Source: Opitutaceae bacterium (GTDB lineage Bacteria; Verrucomicrobiota; Verrucomicrobiia; Opitutales; Opitutaceae). Taken from it: a stretch of 12,201 nucleotides of DNA. The notes under the pieces were generated by a model. That model had not been told where the DNA came from. It worked only from the letters and a program-made list of their open reading frames with translations, and made no database searches. The stretch is from NCBI GenBank assembly GCA_005786775.1, contig SYDD01000312.1:1-12201 (forward strand). Direction: 5' to 3'. This document shows positions 1 to 6,770 of this stretch, piece after piece; position 1 is the stretch's first letter; each line of letters opens with the position of its first letter. Both the position numbers and the translations under genes were made by a program.

Positions 1-1658
1 CGGGTGTACTGGCCGGACGGGGGCAGGGGGCCGGCGTGCAGCGCGTCGCGCGCGATCTCCGGTCCGAACGCCTGCAGGTCGCCCCAGATCATCCGGCGGG
101 CGCCCTCCTCGGCGAGGAACTCCACGCTCACGGCGCGCGGGGGCCGCGCGGGGTCGGGGTGCAGGTGGATGTACGCGGTGGCCGCGGTGCGTACCACGAG
201 GTTCACCTCGCCGGCAGTGAAGAGCACCGGGCGCTCCACGTCGCCTTCGAGCCGCAGGGCCCGGCGGCCGCCCACGAGCGGCACGCCGGCCCCTTCCCGC
301 CATTCCCCGGGGGGCGGCGGGGCCAGCACCGTCGCCGGGGTTGGGAGGTCGGAGTCCTCCGCCCATACCACGTCATAGGTGACCTGACCGGCGGTCCGGC
401 GCTCTCGGCTGCGGCCGCGCGTGCCAGCCTCGGATCCGTCTCCCTTGAGGGCGTCGGCCCGCGCGCTCACGGCCGCCTCCAGCGGGCCTGCGAGGGCGTC
501 GAGTTCGGCGATCCGACGTTGCGTGGCCTCGTCCGGCGCGATCACCACGATGGGCGCGGCGATCCGCACGTTGCCGTCCCAGCAGCGGTCCGCCAGACCC
601 TTGAAGAAGGCGCCCAGGGCGTAGTAGTCCTTCTGCGACATCGGGTCGAACTTGTGGTCGTGGCAGGACGCGCAGCTGGCGGTGAGACCGAGGAAGACGG
701 CCGCCGTGGTGTCCACGCGGTCGGCGGTGTTGCGCGCCTCCGCTTCCGCCTCGATCGAGCCTCCCTCGGAGGTCGAGAGATGATTGCGGTTGTAACCCGA
801 GGCCACCAGCTGGTCGAGGGTGGGATTCGGCAGCAGATCACCCGCCAGCTGCTCGATCGTGAAGCGGTCGAAGGGCAGGTTGCGGTTGAAGGCGGACACG
901 ACCCAATCGCGGTAGGGCCAAATGGTGCGGACGTTGTCCAGATGCAGGCCGTGGGTGTCGGCGTAACGCACGGCGTCGAGCCACGGCCGGGCGAAGTTCT
1001 CCCCGTACCGGGGCGAGGCGAGCAGGCGGTCGACGACGCGCTCGTACGCGCCGGGCGCCCGGTCGCTCAGGAATGCGTCGACCTCCGCCGGGGTGGGCGG
1101 CAGGCCGGTCAGATCGAGGCTGAGGCGGCGGATAAGGGTCTCGCGGGGTGCCTCGGGAGCGAGGGCCCAGCCGCGGGTGGCGAGCCGCTGGCCGATGAAC
1201 CGGTCGACGGGATGTTCCGTGGCGCCGCCGGTGGCGGGCGGGAGGGCCGCGCGTGCGACCGGCAGGAAAGCCCAGTGCGCCTGGTAGGTCGCTCCCTCCT
1301 GGAGCCAGCGCCGCACCAGGGCGCGGTGCTCGGGGCTGAGCGGCGGCTTGTGGGCCTCGGGCGGGGGCATCACCTCGTCGGCGTACGGGCTGATGATGCG
1401 CTGCCAGAGCTCCGAGGCATCCGGGTCGCCGGGCACGATCGCACGCACGCCGCGGCGTTCCGCGTGGGCGCTGGCCGGGTCGTCCAGCCGCAGGCCGGCC
1501 TTTCGGTGCCCGGCATCCGGCCCGTGGCAGGCGAAGCAGTTCTGCGCCAGCAGCGGCCGGATGTGCTCGTTGAAGCTCAGCGGCGCGTCGGCCGCCGCGG
1601 CGGCAAGGGGGAACGCGAGAAGTCCGGCGAGCGTGACAGCGGTTCGGGCGTATGGCAT
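1..1658 (-). CDS. PSCyt1/DUF1549 cytochrome-like secreted protein (partial, 3' end outside window)
   Basis: The reading frame opens at ATG 1658 and stays open to the left edge, giving about 552 residues; the C-terminal part, expected to hold DUF1553, is missing. Residues 1-24 form a Sec-type signal peptide with a hydrophobic Ala/Leu core. A CFACHGPD motif follows at 41-48 (CxxCH, Cys41, Cys44, His45: a c-type haem site in the PSCyt1 domain), with a DEVMPPP motif further on. The DUF1549 region follows, with conserved WLDAVRYADT-, WPYRDWVV- and EQLAGDLLP-type blocks, and ends at a second CxxCH at 329-333 within CHDHKFDP. From about residue 425 the sequence (VVWAEDSDLP, later an HPDPARPP block and a GPLPPSGQ block) resembles the beta-sandwich insertion found between DUF1549 and DUF1553 in the longer members of this family; that resemblance is from memory. 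It is a paralogue of the gene at 8203-10704. Haem attachment is inferred, and the function of the family is not established. Confidence 0.9.
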   Translation of the reverse strand, partial: MPYARTAVTLAGLLAFPLAAAAADAPLSFNEHIRPLLAQNCFACHGPDAGHRKAGLRLDDPASAHAERRGVRAIVPGDPDASELWQRIISPYADEVMPPPEAHKPPLSPEHRALVRRWLQEGATYQAHWAFLPVARAALPPATGGATEHPVDRFIGQRLATRGWALAPEAPRETLIRRLSLDLTGLPPTPAEVDAFLSDRAPGAYERVVDRLLASPRYGENFARPWLDAVRYADTHGLHLDNVRTIWPYRDWVVSAFNRNLPFDRFTIEQLAGDLLPNPTLDQLVASGYNRNHLSTSEGGSIEAEAEARNTADRVDTTAAVFLGLTASCASCHDHKFDPMSQKDYYALGAFFKGLADRCWDGNVRIAAPIVVIAPDEATQRRIAELDALAGPLEAAVSARADALKGDGSEAGTRGRSRERRTAGQVTYDVVWAEDSDLPTPATVLAPPPPGEWREGAGVPLVGGRRALRLEGDVERPVLFTAGEVNLVVRTAATAYIHLHPDPARPPRAVSVEFLAEEGARRMIWGDLQAFGPEIARDALHAGPLPPSGQYT

Positions 1659-1688
1659 CGGGCGGGGCGCGGGGTTGCTGGGAAGGTG

Positions 1689-1707
1689 CCCGGCGGCGCG
1701 CGCCGGG
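1689..1707. promoter_or_regulatory. Perfect 7-bp GC hairpin in divergent gap
   Basis: CCCGGCG at 1689-1695 pairs perfectly with CGCCGGG at 1701-1707 around a 5-nt GCGCG loop. It lies about 30 nt upstream of the minus-strand cytochrome-like gene, so it could fall in that gene's 5' leader. A pure-GC repeat is more likely to arise by chance in such GC-rich DNA, so a regulatory role is only a possibility. Confidence 0.35.
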
Positions 1708-1730
1708 TCAACTGCGGCCGGGCGGGTTTT

Positions 1731-1752
1731 GATTGCCGGCGCCACGGCAATC
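1731..1752. promoter_or_regulatory. Perfect 8-bp inverted repeat, candidate operator
   Basis: GATTGCCG at 1731-1738 is mirrored by CGGCAATC at 1745-1752 across a 6-nt spacer (GCGCCA). This gives a 22-bp dyad in the 122-bp gap between the divergent cytochrome-like gene (start 1658) and propeller gene (start 1781). The arms contain A/T bases, so the symmetry is less likely to be a by-product of high GC. The size and spacing suit a dimeric transcription-factor site that could control both genes. I could not identify convincing -35/-10 boxes around it. No regulator gene is present in the window. Confidence 0.45.
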
Positions 1753-1780
1753 CGGAGGCTTCCGCCATACCCCCTCCGTA

Positions 1781-3073
1781 ATGCGCCCCGACCTTACCCG
1801 CTTCGCCGCCTTGGTCCTCACCCTGCTGTCCGCCGCCCACGCCGCCGCCCCCGATTCCGGCTGGACGGAGTTCCGTGGGCCGACCGGGCAGGGGCTGGCG
1901 ACCGCCGACGGACTGCCCGAGCGCTGGAGCGAGACGGAGAATGTGCGCTGGAAAACCCCGTTGCGCGGCAAGGGCTGGTCCTCGCCGGTCGTCCTCGGCG
2001 GCCAGGTCTGGCTGACCACCGCGACCGAGGACGGCCGGGAGCTCTCGGTGCTCGCGCTGGACCAGGAGACGGGCCGCGTCGTGCACGACCGCAAGCTCTT
2101 CTCCGTCGCGGAACCGCAGTACGCGGACAAGTTCAACAGCTACGCGTCGCCCACGCCGGCGATTGAGCCCGACCGGGTGTACGTGACCTTCGGGTCCCCG
2201 GGGACTGCGTGCCTCGACACCGCGACGGGGGCCGTGTTGTGGGAGCGCCGCGACCTACCCTGCAACCACTGGCGCGGGGCGGGTTCCTCGCCCACGCTGT
2301 GGGAGGGCCTGCTGCTGCTGCATTTTGACGGGGCGGACCAGCAGTACGTGGTGGCGCTCGACAAGGCGACGGGACGCACGGTCTGGCGGACCGACCGCTC
2401 GATCGACTTCCAGGACCTGACGCCTGAGGGGAAACCGATCCGCGACGGCGATTTCCGGAAGGCCTTCTCCAGCCCGCTGGTGATCCGGCACGAGGGCCGG
2501 CCGGTGCTGATCAGCGCCGGCTCCAAGGCCACCTACGCCTACGATCCTGCGACCGGGCGCGAGCTCTGGCGGGTGGAGGAGCGCCGGCATCACTCGGGCA
2601 CGGTCCGGCCGGTCGCGGGCCACGGCCTGGTCTTCACGGCCACGGGGCTGCCGAAGGGCGAGCTCTGGGCGGTGCGCCTCGGCGGGCAGGGTGTCGTGAC
2701 GGATTCCCACGTCGCTTGGAAATTCGCGAAGAACGTCCCCAACCGTCCCTCGCCCGTCGTGGTCGGCGACCTGCTGTTCATGGTCCACCAGGATAGCGGG
2801 GTGGTGACCTGCCTTGAGGCGGTCTCCGGGCGCGAGTTGTGGAGTGAGCGCCTGCCCGGAACGGGCAACTACTCCGCGTCCCCGGTGCACGCCGCGGGGC
2901 GGCTTTACTTCTTCAATGAGCGCGGCCACGGGAGCGTGATCGCGGCGGCGCGCGAGTACCGCCTGCTGGCCGAAAACAAGCTGGAGGAGGGCGCGATGGC
3001 GTCACCCGCCGCCGTCGGCCGGGCGCTCTACGTGCGCACGCGCGGCCACCTGTACCGGGTGGAGCAGCGCTGA
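1781..3073 (+). CDS. Secreted PQQ-like beta-propeller protein
   Basis: The protein is 430 residues from ATG 1781. This start is preferred over an in-frame upstream start at 1733 because it places a clean Sec signal peptide at the N-terminus (about residues 1-23, hydrophobic LVLTLLSAAHAAA). The mature part begins with the family's FRGPTGQG motif (31-38) and a WSETENVRWKTP block (49-60). Repeated blade signatures of the type LDxxTGxxxW follow at about 92-103, 145-155, 192-203, 254-264 and 344-354, so most of the chain is a beta-propeller. I see no cytochrome domain and no adjacent Cys-Cys pair of the kind used by quinoprotein alcohol dehydrogenases, so it is probably a PQQ-like fold rather than a proven quinoprotein enzyme. 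It diverges from the PSCyt1 gene and converges on the phosphatase gene with a 22-bp gap. Family assignment is firm; the exact role is unknown. Confidence 0.93.
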   Translation: MRPDLTRFAALVLTLLSAAHAAAPDSGWTEFRGPTGQGLATADGLPERWSETENVRWKTPLRGKGWSSPVVLGGQVWLTTATEDGRELSVLALDQETGRVVHDRKLFSVAEPQYADKFNSYASPTPAIEPDRVYVTFGSPGTACLDTATGAVLWERRDLPCNHWRGAGSSPTLWEGLLLLHFDGADQQYVVALDKATGRTVWRTDRSIDFQDLTPEGKPIRDGDFRKAFSSPLVIRHEGRPVLISAGSKATYAYDPATGRELWRVEERRHHSGTVRPVAGHGLVFTATGLPKGELWAVRLGGQGVVTDSHVAWKFAKNVPNRPSPVVVGDLLFMVHQDSGVVTCLEAVSGRELWSERLPGTGNYSASPVHAAGRLYFFNERGHGSVIAAAREYRLLAENKLEEGAMASPAAVGRALYVRTRGHLYRVEQR

Positions 3074-3095
3074 GCGGGGACGGGGCGGGTCCGCC

Positions 3096-4697
3096 TCACC
3101 GCCGGGCGACCACGCGATGGGCACCCGCCCGGTCCAGCTCGACGGCGTGGACCACGGCGCCGTCGACCGCGTGGTGCCGGATTTCCAAGCGGGCCGAAGC
3201 GCCGGCGACGGAGGCGGTCGCGACGGTGAGGAAGCCGCCCTGCAGCCGGAAGAACTTCTGCACGGCCTCGTCGCCGGGTTGCGGCGTGTAGCCGCCGGCG
3301 TGGACGTCCGATGAGGGTCCGCAGCCGAACTCGCGGAGGCCGGTGGCAGGATCGACTGAGAAATACTGCCAGTGGCGGTCGCCGTTGGCGACGATCAGGT
3401 TCCGGTGCGCGGCGAGCGCCCGGCGGAGCGCGTCACCCTCGTGGCGGAAGCCGCTGTTGGCGTGGTTGTCGTTTTTGGAGCCGCGGTCCGGGCCCACAAT
3501 CGGGGTCGGCGAGAGCAGCACCTTGAAGGTCGCGTCGGAGGCGGCGATCGTCCGCAGCAGCCATGCCTTCTGCTCCGCCCCGAGGATCGTCTTGGCGGGG
3601 CCGTCGGGGTCCGTGTTGGCGCTGCGGTAGCGTCGGCCCTCGATGATCCAGACCTGGAGGTCGCGGCCGTGCCGGAAGGTGCGGTACGGCAGGGGCGAGG
3701 CCGGCATCTGCTCATTCCAGATGGCAAGCCCCTCGTCCCAAGTCAGGCGCCCGTAGGTCTGGCCGGGCCAGCAGTCGTTGCGCAGGAGGTCGTGGTCGTC
3801 GTTGGTGAAGTACGCCGGGGTGTGGTTGTGGAAGGTCCGCAGGAACGGCAGCGCGTAGAGGCGGTTCCACTTGAAGCGGGCGAGTGCCGCGGAGGTCGCC
3901 CACGGGTCGGGCTTGTCGTAGTACTCCACGTCGCCCGTGTGCACGAGAAAGTCCGGGCGCAGCTGATGGAGGGTCGCGTAGATCCGGTGGCCGTTCACCG
4001 GGTCGTCGCGCCGGGGATAGTCTCCGCAGGTGACGACCGCGAACCGCACGGGCGCGGCGGAGGTCGCGGCGGGCGCGGTCCGGAATCCCCCCTCGACCGT
4101 CGCTCCGGGCTGGCCTGCGGGGTCGCGGGATTCGACGCGGAGGCGATAGGCGGTTCCCGGCCGGAGGCCGGTCAGCGTGATCTGGCGAGTGTGGTCGCGC
4201 AGCGGGTCGACGTCGCCCCAGGGCGAGCTGACGGCCGCGCCGCCGGCGGCGGGAACGGCGATCACGCGCGTGGCGCCGGCCGTTCCGGGCAGGGCGCCCC
4301 GCATCGCCGGCAAGGTCCGCCCCTCCGGCAGTTGCGAGAGCGGGTCGGCCTGCAGCACCGCCCGCCGCAACTGCTCCTGGTCGGCCGACGCGCCCTTGCG
4401 CTTGGCCGCGGCCTGCGCCTTTGCCGCGGCGGCGCTGGAGCCGGACTCGCGCGCGACCGCGGTGGCCGCGTGCAGCACGGCGGGGTCCGTCCCGCTGAGG
4501 ACGGGAGGCTGCCAGTCGGCCCCGGCCCAATTGGCCTCCGCGGTGGTCGTCAGCCGCGTCCACACCACGGCGGCATCGGCGGAGACCTCGCCCACCTTGA
4601 TACCGTTACCCTGCTGCACGGCGGCGGGGCAGGGCATCACGAGCAGGGCCAGACCGGCGAAAAGCGCGCGCAGCGGGCGAGGGGGCGGGGGCAGCAT
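3096..4697 (-). CDS. Secreted PhoD-like metallophosphatase (alkaline phosphatase D family)
   Basis: The protein is 533 residues from ATG 4697. The frame stays open to 5477, but that extension would cover two plus-strand genes, and residues 1-26 from 4697 are a good Sec signal peptide. An N-terminal PhoD-type beta domain begins at GIKVGEVSADAAVVWTRL (32-49) and resumes at about 142-208 with DHTRQITLTGLRPGTAYRL. The catalytic metallophosphoesterase domain runs from about 218 to 470. It holds CGDY (224-227), TGDVEYY (254-260), NDDHD (299-303), a SPTPIVGPD block (396-404) and GDRHW (439-443); Asp256, Asp300/301, His302 and His442 are the likely metal-site residues. The family hydrolyses phosphate mono- or diesters outside the cytoplasm, but the substrate here is unknown. 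Residues about 84-116 form an Ala/Lys/Gln-rich, probably helical insert. The gene diverges from the TPR lipoprotein gene across 99 bp. Confidence 0.93.
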   Translation of the reverse strand: MLPPPPRPLRALFAGLALLVMPCPAAVQQGNGIKVGEVSADAAVVWTRLTTTAEANWAGADWQPPVLSGTDPAVLHAATAVARESGSSAAAAKAQAAAKRKGASADQEQLRRAVLQADPLSQLPEGRTLPAMRGALPGTAGATRVIAVPAAGGAAVSSPWGDVDPLRDHTRQITLTGLRPGTAYRLRVESRDPAGQPGATVEGGFRTAPAATSAAPVRFAVVTCGDYPRRDDPVNGHRIYATLHQLRPDFLVHTGDVEYYDKPDPWATSAALARFKWNRLYALPFLRTFHNHTPAYFTNDDHDLLRNDCWPGQTYGRLTWDEGLAIWNEQMPASPLPYRTFRHGRDLQVWIIEGRRYRSANTDPDGPAKTILGAEQKAWLLRTIAASDATFKVLLSPTPIVGPDRGSKNDNHANSGFRHEGDALRRALAAHRNLIVANGDRHWQYFSVDPATGLREFGCGPSSDVHAGGYTPQPGDEAVQKFFRLQGGFLTVATASVAGASARLEIRHHAVDGAVVHAVELDRAGAHRVVARR

Positions 4698-4758
4698 TGC
4701 GACAGCTTGGAGTGCGGGCCGGGTGGGGTCCAGCCGACTCGGGTGCGGCTCGCACGGG

Positions 4759-4767
4759 CGGATTGCC
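4759..4767. promoter_or_regulatory. CGGATTGCC word in divergent gap, shared with the 1731-1752 repeat
   Basis: The 99-bp gap between the divergent phosphatase (start 4697) and TPR lipoprotein (start 4797) contains CGGATTGCC. Its reverse complement, GGCAATCCG, occurs at 1746-1754 in the other divergent gap. It sits 29 nt upstream of ATG 4797. It could be a half-site of a shared regulator, but only one arm is present here. No clear -35/-10 boxes or full dyad were found in this gap. Confidence 0.3.
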
Positions 4768-4796
4768 AAGGACGGGCGGGCCGCTTTGCTCGTTGA

Positions 4797-5342
4797 ATGG
4801 CACGAACAGCTGTTCCCCGGAGCCGCCGCGGGCGCCTCCTTCTTGCCCTCGGGATCGCAGGCCTCTCCGGGTGCGGGCAGAACCCGGCCGAGCAAGCGCG
4901 CCGGGCGCGGGAGGCGGAGCTGCTCGCGGCCGAGGCGGCATTCGCGATCAACCTCCGTGACTGGGCGCGGGCGGAGCAGACGCTCGCGCGGGCGACGGAG
5001 CTCGACCCCGGCCGCGCCGATCTCTGGTTGAGCCTCGGTTCCGCCCGGATCCGCGCGGGCCGGAAGACGGAAGCCCGCGAGGCTTACCTGAAGGCGCTGC
5101 GCTGCTTTGAGCAGGCGGGGGACGCCGCCGCCGCGAAGAGCGACCCCGGGCCGACTTTGGAACAGATCCGCACGCTCGCCCTGCTGGGCCGGATCCCGGA
5201 GGCGCGTTCGCTCGCCGCCGAACTGCCGCGCCGGTTCGCATCCCACCCGCGAGTCCGGGCCTTCAGTGAGTCCGGGGGCGTGGACCAGTTGGTGCAGGAG
5301 CCCGCGTTCCGGGAAATCGCCCTCGGGGCCGGGGGGAGATGA
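4797..5342 (+). CDS. TPR-repeat lipoprotein
   Basis: The protein is 181 residues. The N-terminus has basic residues (up to Arg13), a hydrophobic stretch LLLALGIAGL and a lipobox LSGC at 23-26, so it should be lipidated on Cys26 and anchored to a membrane facing the periplasm. The rest is helical and fits tetratricopeptide repeats: about 43-72 (NLRDWARAEQTLARATELDP), about 75-108 (LWLSLGSARIRAGRKTEA) and a weaker one at about 123-148. TPR domains hold protein partners; no enzymatic motif is visible. Its TGA stop overlaps the ATG of the downstream decarboxylase (ATGA at 5339-5342), so the two genes are very likely co-transcribed and translationally coupled. No Shine-Dalgarno sequence precedes ATG 4797; this start is chosen because it gives the complete lipoprotein signal. 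The specific role is not recognisable. Confidence 0.85.
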   Translation: MARTAVPRSRRGRLLLALGIAGLSGCGQNPAEQARRAREAELLAAEAAFAINLRDWARAEQTLARATELDPGRADLWLSLGSARIRAGRKTEAREAYLKALRCFEQAGDAAAAKSDPGPTLEQIRTLALLGRIPEARSLAAELPRRFASHPRVRAFSESGGVDQLVQEPAFREIALGAGGR

Positions 5343-6757
5343 CACCCGAGGAGTTTCGGCGGCGGGGGCACGAGCTGATCGAACGCATTGCTGCCTACCG
5401 CGAGACGCTGGTTGCCCGGCCCGTCCGCAGCGCCATGGCGCCGGGTGAGCTACGCGCCCGTCTGCCCGCGTCGCCACCCGCTTCGCCCGAGTCTTTTGAG
5501 GCGCTCTGGCGCGACCTCGACGAGCTGATCGTGCCGGGACTCACCCACTGGCAGCACCCGCGCTTCTGCGGGTATTTCCCCGCCAACGCGGAGCTCTCCT
5601 CGGTGCTGGGCGACCTCGCGAGCAGCGGTTTCGGGGTAATCGGGCTCTCATGGCAATCGAGCCCGGCCCTTACTGAGCTCGAGGAGGTCGTGACGGACTG
5701 GTTGCGGCAGATGCTGGGCTTGCCCGTGGGCTGGAGCGGCGTGCTCCAGGACACCGCCTCGACCTGCTCCCTCGTGGCCCTGCTCTGCGCGCGGGAGCGG
5801 GCCGGGCGCTTCCCGGCCGAGGGGCCGGGGTGGCAAAACGGGGCCCCACCGCTGGTCGTGTACCACTCCGAACAGGCGCACAGCTCCGTGGTGAAGGCCG
5901 CGCTCCTCGCGGGTTTCGGGCGCGACCACCTGCGCGCCATCGCGGTTGACGCGGACCACGCCCTCCGCGCCGACGCCCTCGCGGCGGAGATCGCCCGCGA
6001 TCGCGCGGCGGGCCGGATCCCCTGCGCCGTCGTGGCGACCACGGGAACCACCGCGACGACCGCCCTTGATCCGGTGGCCGGAATCGCGGCCCTTTGCGCC
6101 CGGGAGGGAGCCTGGCTCCACGTCGACGCGGCGATGGCCGGGGCGGCGATGATCCTTCCCGAATGCCGCTGGATGTGGCGGGGGGTGGAAGGCGCGGACT
6201 CCGTGGTGGTGAACGCGCACAAGTGGCTCGGCGCCGTCTTCGACTGCTCCGTTTATTTTGTCCGCGACCCCGCGCTGCTGGTGCGCGTGATGAGCACGAG
6301 CCCGAGCTACCTGCGCACGGCGGTCGACGGCGAGGTCCGGAACCTGCGCGACTGGGGCATCCCGCTCGGCCGCCGGTTCCGGGCGTTGAAGCTCTGGTTC
6401 CTGTTGCGCGAGCAGGGGGTCGAGGGCCTCGCGCGCCGGCTCCGGCGCGACCTTGCGCTTGCGCAGTCGCTCGTCGCGGAGGTGGCGGCGGCCCGCGGGG
6501 CGGGCTGGCGGTTGGTGGCCCCGGTGCCGCTGCAGACGGTCTGTGTCCGCCACGAGCCGCCGGGGCTGGCCGGCGACGCCCTGGAGGCGCACACCCTCGC
6601 CTGGGTCGAGCGGGTCAACGCGTCGGGTGCCGCGTTCCTCACCCCGGCGCTGCTTGGGGGACGCTGGATGGCGCGCGTGTCGCTCGGCGGCTTGGAGACT
6701 GGTCCGGAGGACGTGCGGGCGGTCTGGGCGGCGATGCGGGCCGCTGCCGAGGCGTGA
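5339..6757 (+). CDS. PLP-dependent group II decarboxylase, aromatic-L-amino-acid decarboxylase type
   Basis: The protein is 472 residues, full length for the family, and cytoplasmic (no signal). The start is supported by the usual N-terminus, EEFRRRGHELIERIAAYRE. Family blocks appear in order: THWQHPRFCGYFPAN (69-83), a SWQSSPALTELE block (104-115), HSEQAHSS (176-183), HVDAAMAG (261-268), NAHKWLG (292-298) and IPLGRRFRALKLW (341-353). Lys295 should bind PLP, Asp263 should contact its pyridine nitrogen, and His181 should stack on the ring. Tyr324, exactly 29 residues after the lysine, matches the catalytic loop Tyr332 of animal DOPA decarboxylase. Keeping both the His and the Tyr favours decarboxylation to an amine over aldehyde synthesis. 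The substrate (Trp, Tyr, Phe or another amino acid) cannot be decided from sequence. Met266 replaces the usual Tyr of the HVDAAYAG motif. It is coupled to the TPR gene by an ATGA overlap and converges on the DUF1501 gene with a 13-bp gap. Confidence 0.92.
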   Translation: MTPEEFRRRGHELIERIAAYRETLVARPVRSAMAPGELRARLPASPPASPESFEALWRDLDELIVPGLTHWQHPRFCGYFPANAELSSVLGDLASSGFGVIGLSWQSSPALTELEEVVTDWLRQMLGLPVGWSGVLQDTASTCSLVALLCARERAGRFPAEGPGWQNGAPPLVVYHSEQAHSSVVKAALLAGFGRDHLRAIAVDADHALRADALAAEIARDRAAGRIPCAVVATTGTTATTALDPVAGIAALCAREGAWLHVDAAMAGAAMILPECRWMWRGVEGADSVVVNAHKWLGAVFDCSVYFVRDPALLVRVMSTSPSYLRTAVDGEVRNLRDWGIPLGRRFRALKLWFLLREQGVEGLARRLRRDLALAQSLVAEVAAARGAGWRLVAPVPLQTVCVRHEPPGLAGDALEAHTLAWVERVNASGAAFLTPALLGGRWMARVSLGGLETGPEDVRAVWAAMRAAAEA

Positions 6758-6770
6758 CGGCGGGTGGCGC

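Noticed and set aside
36..1781. 581-codon plus-strand open frame opposite the left PSCyt1 gene
   Set aside because: It is the antisense shadow of a frame with clear PSCyt1/DUF1549 motifs; its translation is Gly/Arg/Val-rich without domains, as expected in GC-rich DNA.
3074..3095. Possible bidirectional terminator between the converging propeller and phosphatase genes
   Set aside because: GGCG/CGCC (3084-3087 with 3092-3095) gives only a 4-bp stem with no T-run; too weak to call.
4732..4750. AGCCG/CGGCT inverted repeat in the phosphatase-TPR divergent gap
   Set aside because: A 5-bp stem with a 9-nt loop and no extension is expected by chance in GC-rich DNA.
3372..4796. 474-codon plus-strand frame opposite the PhoD-like gene
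   Set aside because: It is antisense to a gene with intact metallophosphatase motifs; the translation is low-complexity Gly/Arg/Val.
4698..5477. 260-residue N-terminal extension of the PhoD-like protein
   Set aside because: It would overlap the TPR lipoprotein and the decarboxylase start on the other strand, and would bury a good signal peptide that begins at 4697.
6758..6770. Terminator in the 13-bp gap between the converging decarboxylase and DUF1501 genes
   Set aside because: The gap is too short and shows no stem-loop with a T-run.
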